A stretch of DNA of 64,000 bases from DATFCK01 sp963728975 (lineage in GTDB: Bacteria > Verrucomicrobiota > Verrucomicrobiia > Chthoniobacterales > UBA10450), in NCBI GenBank assembly GCA_963728975.1, contig CAVSMF010000003.1:211186-275185 (forward strand), written 5' to 3'. The position numbers and the translations under genes are program-made. The notes beneath the pieces are model-generated. The model ran no database searches, was not told the DNA's origin, and was given only the letters and a program-made list of their open reading frames with translations. Positions 53,388-61,368 of the stretch are shown one piece after another; within the stretch, counting starts at the first letter, position 1, and each line of letters starts with the position of its first letter.

Positions 53388-54918
53388 ATTTCAAGGTGCG
53401 CGCCGCGCTTTCACGCGGCGCGACCCACGCACTTACGACGCACGGCTCAGGTTTCAATCCGCGCGCCGCGCTTTCACGCGGCGCGACCACGTGACCGTGT
53501 CAACCGTCCACGTTTCAATCCGCGCGCCGCGCTTTCACGCGGCGCGACGCGTCGATGATCGTCGCGATGTCGCATCCGCAGCATGTTTCAATCCGCGCGC
53601 CGCGCTTTCACGCGGCGCGACACTGGCGATACTCCGCATGTGATCTCGGAGTCACTGTTTCAATCCGCGCGCCGCGCTTTCACGCGGCGCGACCGTCTGC
53701 TACACCGCAGATCTGCGTGAGCTCGACATGTTTCAATCCGCGCGCCGCGCTTTCACGCGGCGCGACCGTCGTGTTCGATCAAGCGCACCCGAGCCTGTCA
53801 GCCGTTACATTGGTTTCAATCCGCGCGCCGCGCTTTCACGCGGCGCGACTGGCTGATACCGTTTCACGCGCAGCGCTACGCGGCACGCTAGATCGTTCAT
53901 GTTTCAATCCGCGCGCCGCGCTTTCACGCGGCGCGACCCGATAACGCTCGATAGCCGACGTCACAGATCTGTGTGTTTCAATCCGCGCGCCGCGCTTTCA
54001 CGCGGCGCGACCTCGACGAACTAGCGCGAGCTCGAAGCGCATCATTGATGTTTCAATCCGCGCGCCGCGCTTTCACGCGGCGCGACCTAGCTCGATGCAA
54101 TGTCACGTCCGTCAATCGTGGTTTCAATCCGCGCGCCGCGCTTTCACGCGGCGCGACCGTCACGTTCCGAGCACTGCCAGCGTCGGACATATCGTGTTTC
54201 AATCCGCGCGCCGCGCTTTCACGCGGCGCGACGCTTGCAGCGATCGACGACGTCATCGGCACATGCGCTGTTTCAATCCGCGCGCCGCGCTTTCACGCGG
54301 CGCGACCCAGCGTCGACGCGATCGCAGCCGATCGGCATTGCTGTTTCAATCCGCGCGCCGCGCTTTCACGCGGCGCGACCGCGACGCTGTAATCGCGCGC
54401 CGCGCTTAGCGGCGCGACGTGCGTCAGATATGCGTTTCAATCCGCGCGCCGCGCTTTCACGCGGCGCGACGTCGCATGCCAATGCATGCGCGCTGCGCAG
54501 ATCAATGTGTTTCAATCCGCGCGCCGCGCTTTCACGCGGCGCGACATCGCTGCGATCGCGACTGCAGCGGCTCGTCAGCTGTTTCAATCCGCGCGCCGCG
54601 CTTTCACGCGGCGCGACCGCAGCTAGCAAGCTGCATCGACGCAATACAGGTTAGTTTCAATCCGCGCGCCGCGCTTTCACGCGGCGCGACGACGCTGACG
54701 CGTCGCAGCCGTGCATGCCTCGACGTGTTTCAATCCGCGCGCCGCGCTTTCACGCGGCGCGACCTGACCGTGCATGCACATCGCTCGACGCACTCGACGA
54801 GTGTTTCAATCCGCGCGCCGCGCTTTCACGCGGCGCGACTTGCCGCGATGCTGAGTTCGCAGTCGACGATCTGGCTCATATGTTTCAATCCGCGCGCCGC
54901 GCTTTCACGCGGCGCGAC
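53388..54918 (-). CRISPR. Type I-C CRISPR array, 21 repeats of 37 nt
   Basis: Plus-strand repeat starts gtttcaatccgcgcgccgcg and ends ctttcacgcggcgcgac (37 nt). In the cas orientation it ends GGATTGAAAC, the type I-C handle, and has a strong hairpin (GCGCCGCG-TGAAAG-CGCGGCGC). Twenty repeats look identical; the leader-distal one at 53388-53424 differs at the first base and at positions 8-10. Repeats begin at 53388, 53451, 53512, 53585, 53657, 53730, 53813, 53901, 53975, 54050, 54121, 54196, 54270, 54343, 54434, 54509, 54581, 54654, 54727, 54803 and 54882. Spacers are 24-51 nt, with a 54-nt gap at 54380-54433 that contains a shortened repeat-like segment. Confidence 0.98.
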
Positions 54919-55106
54919 TGCGGCGCAAGCTTGTACCTGCGCCGCAAGGGCTTACTAGCGCTTTATCGCGAAACTATCAATTTTCGCCGCACCCGGAGTT
55001 CTTAATATGTCAAAGAACGGCTGCTTCATCGCATCAGGCGAGGATGTTATCGCGTCGCGCGAATGCTAAGCTCGCGTCCCGGCACTCCAGGTTCGCGGAT
55101 TCACAA
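54919..55106 (-). promoter_or_regulatory. CRISPR leader with a hairpin abutting the first repeat
   Basis: The stretch lies between cas2 and the array and should carry the array promoter; a TTGACA box reads on the minus strand at 55009-55014, but no well-spaced -10 was found. At 54919-54946, TGCGGCGCA and TGCGCCGCA form a perfect 9-bp stem around a 10-nt loop, directly touching the repeat and echoing its GCGGCGC stem. Confidence 0.65.
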
Positions 55107-55397
55107 TCATAATATCAGAGGTTCTTCCAGGTCGATCGGTTTTGTAACGCCATGGTGCTCGACTTTGTCGGCCGCGATTTCATCTAGAAAATAGAAGCGG
55201 AGCGAATCTTGCGTCGTATCGATTTCCTTGAGCAACCGATTGCGCAGCGCGGCCCATTCCGTCCGACCAACCTTACATTCGAACACGGACTTTTGTGCCC
55301 TCACCCCGTAATCTTTGCACGCTTGAGCGACCCGCCGCAGGCGCCGTTGGCCCGCTTTCTCCACCGTCGAAACGTCGTATGTGATAAGGACAAACAT
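55107..55397 (-). CDS. cas2: CRISPR-associated endonuclease Cas2
   Basis: 96 aa from MFVLITYDVSTVEKAGQRRLRRV, the ATG at 55395-55397, one base after the cas1 stop. Residue D8 in ITYDVST is the metal-binding Asp. CKDYGVRAQKSVFECKVGRTEWAAL matches Cas2 and the C-terminus is DLEEPLIL. It bridges two Cas1 dimers in the spacer-integration complex. An upstream in-frame extension of 30 codons would overlap cas1 and is not supported. Confidence 0.96.
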   Translation of the reverse strand: MFVLITYDVSTVEKAGQRRLRRVAQACKDYGVRAQKSVFECKVGRTEWAALRNRLLKEIDTTQDSLRFYFLDEIAADKVEHHGVTKPIDLEEPLIL

Positions 55398-55398
55398 C

Positions 55399-56514
55399 TT
55401 ACTTGGGAATGAATGGCGTGTAGCAGGGGATATCACCACGCAAATGGCGCGCAAGAATGCGAGCTTGGACAAACGGCAGCTGACCAATGCGAAGCTGCTG
55501 CTCCAGCAAACCGTGAAAGAGCGTCTCCTTCTTGCGCTCTTGGTATGCTTGGATCACAAGTTTGCGTCCGGAATCGGTAAACTCGACCGCCCCGCCTTCC
55601 CGTTCGGAAAAATGCTGCGCTCCGATCTGTTGCCGGTTGACAAGTGTTATAGCGAGTCGATCTGCCAGCCAAGGCCGAAATTCTTCCAGAAGATCGAGCG
55701 CCAGGGATGGGCGATTTGGCCGATCCACGTGGAGGAAACCGACAAATGGGTCGAGACCGATCGCCGTCAGCGCGGCCACACAATCGTGCCGGACAAGCGC
55801 ATAAAGAAACGACAGCAGGCAGTTGATGCGATCCCGCGGCGGACGCCGCGAACGATTTGTGTAAACAAATTCTTCTCGTTGCTGTTTCAACAACAGATTG
55901 AATCTCGAAAAATAATCTTCTGACGCTGCCCCTTCGACACCTCGAATGGGGTCGAGGGGATGACGGAAATTCGCCGCACCATCGATGTCAATCGGCGAAC
56001 TGAGTAGGCGCAATTGACGGGCGAGCGCTTCCGCGGTGGATTCCAGGCGCTGCCGCTCGTCAGGCGATTCATTCTCGCGCGCCCCACGCAGCAAACTATT
56101 GCGGCTGTTTTGAATCTTTCCGGCCACGATCCGTTGCGCGATGGAGGCGCATCTTTCGACCGAGTCCGCCGCGCGAAATTGTGCGCGCCGAAGCATCACG
56201 CTGGTGTCAGCCACACCCGTCAACCGCGCCTGGAGATAACCAGCGTCGGTAAGGTAATTGACGGCAACTCCATTCTCCCAGCAAAGAGCCAGCGCGGGCG
56301 CAGTGATCGTGCTCTGCCCAAAAACGCAAACGGACTCCAGATGGTGAATCGGGATGGAAAGCTTGCGTATCTCAGTTGCAGATTGGCGTGTCCGTTTCTC
56401 GTCGGGTAAGTCGGCCGGATAGATCGGCACCTCAAGCTGCAAAGTCAAATGATCCCGCGCGACGAAACTGCCCGGCGTAACAAGATAGAGCGTATTTTGG
56501 ACAATGTCGCTCAT
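55399..56514 (-). CDS. cas1: CRISPR-associated endonuclease/integrase Cas1 (type I-C)
   Basis: 371 aa, starting at the ATG at 56512-56514 (MSDIVQNTLYLVTPGSFVARDH). Expected metal ligands are E194 (RGVEGAASEDYF), H262 (GFLHVDRPNRPSLALDLLEEFRP) and D274 with nearby E277. It inserts new spacers at the leader end. Sequence intact, with no frameshift. Co-transcribed with cas2; a four-helix-bundle gene lies 22 bp upstream. Confidence 0.96.
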   Translation of the reverse strand: MSDIVQNTLYLVTPGSFVARDHLTLQLEVPIYPADLPDEKRTRQSATEIRKLSIPIHHLESVCVFGQSTITAPALALCWENGVAVNYLTDAGYLQARLTGVADTSVMLRRAQFRAADSVERCASIAQRIVAGKIQNSRNSLLRGARENESPDERQRLESTAEALARQLRLLSSPIDIDGAANFRHPLDPIRGVEGAASEDYFSRFNLLLKQQREEFVYTNRSRRPPRDRINCLLSFLYALVRHDCVAALTAIGLDPFVGFLHVDRPNRPSLALDLLEEFRPWLADRLAITLVNRQQIGAQHFSEREGGAVEFTDSGRKLVIQAYQERKKETLFHGLLEQQLRIGQLPFVQARILARHLRGDIPCYTPFIPK

Positions 56515-56536
56515 CCGGAATCTTGCACTTGAAATT

Positions 56537-57064
56537 TCACATTTGGCCGCGCCTCTTGGCCTCGATGCGCAGCGGATGATCTGGAGGAAGCCGCTGTAAA
56601 AGCCCTTTCTGGACATTAGCGGCGCGTTTCTTTTGATCGTCTTGGGACCTAGATTTCTCGGTCAAATGTCGCTGACCTTTGATCTCGGAATTTTGCAGCG
56701 AATCCGCCCAGCCGCGCAACTGGCGAGAACAACTCTCGGCGATCGATTTCAAATCTGAGATCTGAGATTTCAAATCGGCGGGCCAATTAGCTTTCCTAGC
56801 GCGACGCTCTTTCAGGCACAGCATCGAGCGCACCTCACCCGCTGAGCCGCGCGCGATGTAAATAAACGCGAGAAGCTCGTTGGTCGTCCCACGCTCGAAT
56901 CCTTCGGCAATGTTATTGGAGACGGATAGCGCGGCGCGGTCCAGCTGGTCCCGAAAGCCGCGGCTGGCGCGAAAGGATTGGTTCTCCAGGAGGTCCTCGG
57001 CGGCTTCGTAAAGATCGGCCGCTTTCTGCCAAACTGGCATGTCTTCAAAGCGTTGATAGGTCAT
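56537..57064 (-). CDS. Four-helix bundle protein (S23 / 23S rRNA IVP, bAvd-like)
   Basis: 175 aa. FEDMPVWQKAADLYEAAEDL, FRDQLDRAALSVSNNIAEGFERG and EVRSMLCLKERRAR are signatures of the four-helix-bundle/S23 family, which includes the accessory proteins of diversity-generating retroelements. The C-terminus (from about residue 95) is charged and contains DLKSQISDLKS, resembling a translated dispersed repeat. It sits between cas4 and cas1, with gaps of 79 and 22 bp, and is not part of the usual I-C operon. Many such genes are stand-alone, so a link to CRISPR is unproven. Confidence 0.88.
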   Translation of the reverse strand: MTYQRFEDMPVWQKAADLYEAAEDLLENQSFRASRGFRDQLDRAALSVSNNIAEGFERGTTNELLAFIYIARGSAGEVRSMLCLKERRARKANWPADLKSQISDLKSIAESCSRQLRGWADSLQNSEIKGQRHLTEKSRSQDDQKKRAANVQKGLLQRLPPDHPLRIEAKRRGQM

Positions 57065-57143
57065 GTGGTGCGTGAGTTACGAGTGGTTGGATGAAAGTTG
57101 GTCGGCGAAGAGTGATTCATCCATGGATCGCAGATTTAAGATT

Positions 57144-57767
57144 TCAAATTTCAAAGAGTTGGTGCGGAACGCGGGAAAGTGACGGTGATTGCGATGTCGC
57201 TTTCGGCAGACAGACTTCAAAGAGCGAACACTCTTCGCAGGCAGGTTTGAAAACCGCCGGCGGCACCCGATTGGTTTCGAGCAGGTCATGCAATTCCCCA
57301 ATCGCTTTTTCAGTCAACGCCCGCAATTCGGGCGTTAATTTCACCTCGCGGCGGCGCTTGCTGGCGGCGTGAAAAACCGCGCCGCGCTCGATGTCGACGC
57401 CAAACATTTCCTCGAGGCACAACGCCTGAGCGCAGACCTGCGCGTCGTCGTTCTCGAACCGGCGGCGTTTCCCTTTCTTGTATTCAACCGGGCAGAGCGA
57501 TTTCGGCTTCTGCGATTCGGGATCGACACTTGCCTCGACAATATCGCACTTGCCTGAGAGCCCGAGCCGCTCGGACCAAATCGGCAGCGCTCGCCACAGT
57601 AGGACGCCCTTGGCAACTTCGTAACCGGACAAATCCGCGTGCTCATGCGCCAGCTCGCCGAGAATTGTATGCACGTTTTCCTCAAAGATTCCCTCGATGT
57701 GGATGAGCGCCGCACGCCGAGGGCAATAGAGGTAATGATTGAGGGCGGAGAGTGGAATTATTTCCAC
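57144..57767 (-). CDS. cas4: CRISPR-associated exonuclease Cas4
   Basis: 207 aa. RecB-like nuclease with D75 (KCDIVEAS), E95 and K97 (CPVEYKKGK) and the [4Fe-4S] ligands C15 (YLYCPRR) and C177, C180, C186 (ACEECSLFEVC). It trims prespacers and checks the PAM before integration by Cas1-Cas2. Length and motifs are complete. It lies 18 bp after cas7. Confidence 0.96.
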   Translation of the reverse strand: MEIIPLSALNHYLYCPRRAALIHIEGIFEENVHTILGELAHEHADLSGYEVAKGVLLWRALPIWSERLGLSGKCDIVEASVDPESQKPKSLCPVEYKKGKRRRFENDDAQVCAQALCLEEMFGVDIERGAVFHAASKRRREVKLTPELRALTEKAIGELHDLLETNRVPPAVFKPACEECSLFEVCLPKATSQSPSLSRVPHQLFEI

Positions 57768-57785
57768 AACGGATTCTTCTGTGTC

Positions 57786-58769
57786 TCACAACAGTTTGAT
57801 CACTTCGACTGTTGAGGGAACGCCGCTCTTGTCCAATTTCATGTCGTAGTCGGAGAACTTGCGAGGAACCCCGCCGCTCGCCTTGCACTCGTCGGTCAAG
57901 TCCACCTTCAGCGCCTCGAACAACCGGTGCGCGGGAGCATTGCCGAGTTTTGACTGGTGCTTGAAGACAACCAGTGCTCTGGCCGCAACCCGACCTTTGG
58001 CGGCGCTGTGGTCCTGACCGAACATTGTTTCCTCCTCGGGCTCGCCAACCTTTGAGCGACCACACAGCGCTTTCCAGAGCAGTGCAAGATCGTCGTCAGA
58101 AAATCCCGTTTGCGCGGCTTCATTGGCAGAGATAAATCCCTGCGTGCAGTAAAGACCATAAGGAACGATGGACTTTCGCCCAAATGTGCCAGTAATGTCA
58201 CCGTCTTTGTCGAGTTGCTTCTTAGCGGTTTTCTCGTCGGTTACGGATTTGCGCGTGATTGTCACTTCCTGTTGAGAGACCTTGTGTAACGAGCGTGCGA
58301 ATGTGATTTGAACAGGACCTCGCACTTGACCGCAATTTACATCCGTGCTCATGACCGCGCCGAAGGTACGCACGTCGAAGAAGTTGTCGCACATCCAACG
58401 TCGCGCGACGATTTGGTCTTCGTATTTCCTGTCCGCGGGCTTCTTCTCAATCGCGTCGTAAGCGCGCTGATGTACAAGATTGAGTATCCGGCGCGGCGGC
58501 GCGCCTTTAGTTTGAAAGTAAATCTCGTAGGCGGGTTGATTGCTGCCGTCGGGTTGCGTTTTGGCCGCGATTACGTAGTCACGAATCTTGCGTTTGATGC
58601 AACCATCAGTGACCAGACCCTGGAAGGTCTGAGGATCAATGCGCGGCAGATTACCCGCATCGGGGTCGCCATTCGGATTTCCATCGGCGACATCAAAGAG
58701 GTACAGGAAATCGTAACGGTTTTGAATGCAGTTCATTGTTTGGTCGGAAGTCTTAGTTTCAGTTTTCAT
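57786..58769 (-). CDS. cas7: Cas7 (Csd2), type I-C backbone subunit
   Basis: 327 aa. RYDFLYLFDVADGNPNGDPDAGNLPRID is the Csd2 opening, FGAVMSTDVNCGQVRGPVQITFA follows, and the C-terminus ends SGVPSTVEVIKLL. It polymerises along the crRNA in Cascade. The ATG at 58769 gives 11 residues before a second Met (MNCIQNRYDF), and either may be used. Gap to cas8c is 8 bp. Confidence 0.96.
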   Translation of the reverse strand: MKTETKTSDQTMNCIQNRYDFLYLFDVADGNPNGDPDAGNLPRIDPQTFQGLVTDGCIKRKIRDYVIAAKTQPDGSNQPAYEIYFQTKGAPPRRILNLVHQRAYDAIEKKPADRKYEDQIVARRWMCDNFFDVRTFGAVMSTDVNCGQVRGPVQITFARSLHKVSQQEVTITRKSVTDEKTAKKQLDKDGDITGTFGRKSIVPYGLYCTQGFISANEAAQTGFSDDDLALLWKALCGRSKVGEPEEETMFGQDHSAAKGRVAARALVVFKHQSKLGNAPAHRLFEALKVDLTDECKASGGVPRKFSDYDMKLDKSGVPSTVEVIKLL

Positions 58770-58777
58770 GGTGCAAA

Positions 58778-60643
58778 TCAGTTGGCAGTGTCAGGGGTTT
58801 CCGTTTCATCAGGCTCGGCTTCGGGCTGTTCTTTTTTAGTAGAAAGGCGTTGCCAGTAGAACCCAAGAGCAAAATCACCTTGGGCGACAGGATCGTTGGT
58901 TGGTGGGAATCCTCCGCCGGCGACGATATAACCAATCACGTCAGCGATTCGAGCATCGAACCAACCAGCGAGCTTGGGTTTGTCTCCGCGAATTTTGTTT
59001 ACGTGTGGTTGCACCTTGCTGAGAAGCGTGCCGAAAACGCCACCGGGCATTGCGGACGCACTCGCGTAAAAGCGGGAGACGACCGTCGCATTCGTATCGC
59101 CCAGAGCGGCTGTTTGAATGGATTGAAGCAGGCGCAGCAACCTTCCGCAGTGGAAGGCCACCGTCTGTTCATTGAGGTTGATTTCACTTTTCATGATGTC
59201 CTTTCGTTTATTCATTCTGATTAAGATCGCCTGGATGAGCGCAGCACGTTGCGGACGTACACCCCGCCATTCGCCCTTGCGCTTTCCCTCTGGGAACACG
59301 TCAGCCGGAATACGACGGCAGGCGAGACTGAGGATTGACAGCGGAATCGGACGGCCAAGCAGCGCGGCTTCCCACAGTTGCTCACGTTGCTGCGCTACTT
59401 CTTCTTTCGCTGAATCTCCCTTGCCTTGCAGAACAGCGACCAATTGCCAGAGCGGCCAGCGACTCCAAGCTCTCCCGGATTCGGCGATGACCTCGTCACC
59501 CTCTTTTAATGACCGGTCCAACTGAATGGTCAGGTCGCGAAACCATTTGTTTACATTCTCGCGAGCAACCGGCAACGGCTGGTCAATCCAGCCACGAATG
59601 ATTCCCCGCGCGCTGGCGCCGCTGAGCGAGAGACAGTAGAATCGCTGGGATTCCGCAGCGTGCGCGGAATCAAGATGGCCCGCACCCGGTGCGGTCATTA
59701 CCTTTCGCGCCGCGATCGGTGTGACCGAGCCAGTCGGCTGGGCTTCTTCGGTTAGCAGTTCCTGCCAATCACCGAGCTCAATGGCCTTGCCCGGATTTCT
59801 CTCCGCCACGGGCTGGTCGCTGAAGAACAGAAAGTTCGTATCCGATGTTCGGCAATGGGAATTCTCGTCCTCTCCAAGCCAGTTGATCGCCCGAATGTAT
59901 CCCTCGACTGCTTCCTCGCTCATGGGACTGATGAGAGATTTTTCAAAGCCATAAGATCCAAACGCAGCCTTGTCGCTCGATACCAACGCGACTCCGCCCG
60001 GCAAACCTCCGGGAGCAACCTTGATCCGTGTGCCGTGCGTGCGCACCGGATTGCAAATGCGGCCCGTCACCATACATGGCACCATCTCGGCTGGATTGGC
60101 TTCCGCTTGCCGCCGCTTGGCTTCTTCATTTTGCCACCAACTTCGCACCGACGGCCATTCGGGCAGAAGTCTTTGACCTTCGATGTTTTCGACTTGGAAG
60201 GAGATCCATTCGGAGACTTTGAACCCTTGCCTGGTCAATTGCGCGATCAGGTTTTTGCGGACGACGTCTGAAGCATGAAGTGAATGCAGAAACTTGAGGA
60301 CTGCGTCCAAGCCGTGCGTCGAAGAAGCAGCGGAGACGGCTTCCAACCGTTCCACGAACAACTTTTGAGACTTGTGCGCGAAGGGATTTGCCTCGGGATC
60401 AAAATCGGGAATGACCCGGTTGATTGTGTCAGCACCGAGACACGCAATGGCCGCTGACGTGCGCGGCGGAATTTTCGACACAAAAACTTTTTTGGTCTGG
60501 TCATTGCCGGACACGCGGACGACCCCGGCAAGTACTCCATCCTGCGTCAAGCGCAGAACACAGTGAATGGTCTGCTCCACGAAATCCAGATCGTCAAGCA
60601 ACCCGCGGCCCTTGGCGAAACGATGGAGTGCTGGAAAGATCAT
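58778..60643 (-). CDS. cas8c: Cas8c (Csd1), type I-C large subunit
   Basis: 621 aa. MIFPALHRFAKGRGLLDDLDF, GGVALVSSDKAAFGSYGFEKS, NFLFFSDQPVAER and FYCLSLSGASARGIIRGW are Csd1 blocks. Recognises the PAM and positions the target. Its ATG overlaps the cas5c stop (ATGA), so translation is coupled. The C-terminal ~15 residues are acidic (EQPEAEPDETETPD). No break was found. Confidence 0.96.
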   Translation of the reverse strand: MIFPALHRFAKGRGLLDDLDFVEQTIHCVLRLTQDGVLAGVVRVSGNDQTKKVFVSKIPPRTSAAIACLGADTINRVIPDFDPEANPFAHKSQKLFVERLEAVSAASSTHGLDAVLKFLHSLHASDVVRKNLIAQLTRQGFKVSEWISFQVENIEGQRLLPEWPSVRSWWQNEEAKRRQAEANPAEMVPCMVTGRICNPVRTHGTRIKVAPGGLPGGVALVSSDKAAFGSYGFEKSLISPMSEEAVEGYIRAINWLGEDENSHCRTSDTNFLFFSDQPVAERNPGKAIELGDWQELLTEEAQPTGSVTPIAARKVMTAPGAGHLDSAHAAESQRFYCLSLSGASARGIIRGWIDQPLPVARENVNKWFRDLTIQLDRSLKEGDEVIAESGRAWSRWPLWQLVAVLQGKGDSAKEEVAQQREQLWEAALLGRPIPLSILSLACRRIPADVFPEGKRKGEWRGVRPQRAALIQAILIRMNKRKDIMKSEINLNEQTVAFHCGRLLRLLQSIQTAALGDTNATVVSRFYASASAMPGGVFGTLLSKVQPHVNKIRGDKPKLAGWFDARIADVIGYIVAGGGFPPTNDPVAQGDFALGFYWQRLSTKKEQPEAEPDETETPDTAN

Positions 60644-61362
60644 TGCTGAACCTTTCGATAAAGATTGGCGCGCATTTGGGCCACGTTCAGAACGCCCTGC
60701 TCCAATCGCGCAGGCGCGAACAGCGCGGTTTTGCCGGGGTAAATGCCTTTGGCAGCAGCAGGGCCGAAATCCAAATCATAGAGCATGATACCAAGGTCGC
60801 GGGTTTCACCGATGGGCGTCTCGTTGCCATCTGGCTCGTCAAAATGCGCGGCGTATTCTCGGATTCCGAAGTAGGGCTGGCGGAAGCATTGACCGGAGTC
60901 CCTTCGACGCGCAAACATCTCTCTATACTTCTGCAGATTGTCTTCCGGCGTTGGGTTTCTCACGATGAGACGCGCGGAAATCACGTAGGCAACATCTCGC
61001 AGAATCACGCTGTTACGTTGCGTGCGGTTTTCTCCCTGAACGTCGTCGCGTCCCGCCGAATCCACGAGATAGGGTTGGAACTTCGATGCATCTTTCATCC
61101 ACGCGCTCACACCGGCTTTTCCTTTGACCGTAACGGTGTCTTGAATCTCATTGCGTCGCACGGAGACAAACTGGATTTCCTTAAGCACGCCGATTTCGTC
61201 CACCTCGTAGCGAATCTCTGGCTTCCAGAAGATGGCTTCCAAAATCCCGCGCGCAGCGGACGGCGTCATTACCGGATACGACACTCGCTCGACGCGCATC
61301 TCCGGTGCAGTGAAACAAGCGAAGTCGCCCCAAGCTTTCAAAGTGACGCGAATCTCGTTCAT
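60640..61362 (-). CDS. cas5: Cas5c (Cas5d), type I-C crRNA-processing subunit
   Basis: 240 aa. VTLKAWGDFACFTAPEMRVERVSYPVMTPSAARGILEAI, FVSVRRNEIQDTV and YPGKTALFAPARLEQG fit Cas5d. In type I-C there is no Cas6; this protein cuts the repeat hairpin and stays bound to the 5' handle. Intact, 6 bp after the broken cas3. Confidence 0.95.
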   Translation of the reverse strand: MNEIRVTLKAWGDFACFTAPEMRVERVSYPVMTPSAARGILEAIFWKPEIRYEVDEIGVLKEIQFVSVRRNEIQDTVTVKGKAGVSAWMKDASKFQPYLVDSAGRDDVQGENRTQRNSVILRDVAYVISARLIVRNPTPEDNLQKYREMFARRRDSGQCFRQPYFGIREYAAHFDEPDGNETPIGETRDLGIMLYDLDFGPAAAKGIYPGKTALFAPARLEQGVLNVAQMRANLYRKVQQ

Positions 61363-61368
61363 AGCTGG

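Noticed and set aside
53555..55005. Overlapping open frames with repeated SIRAPRFHAAR / FNPRAALSRGA peptides
   Set aside because: They are translations of the CRISPR repeats in different frames; periodicity equals the repeat unit and no start signal or family exists.
56537..57064. Diversity-generating retroelement
   Set aside because: Only a bAvd-like four-helix protein was found; no reverse transcriptase, template repeat or variable repeat could be seen.
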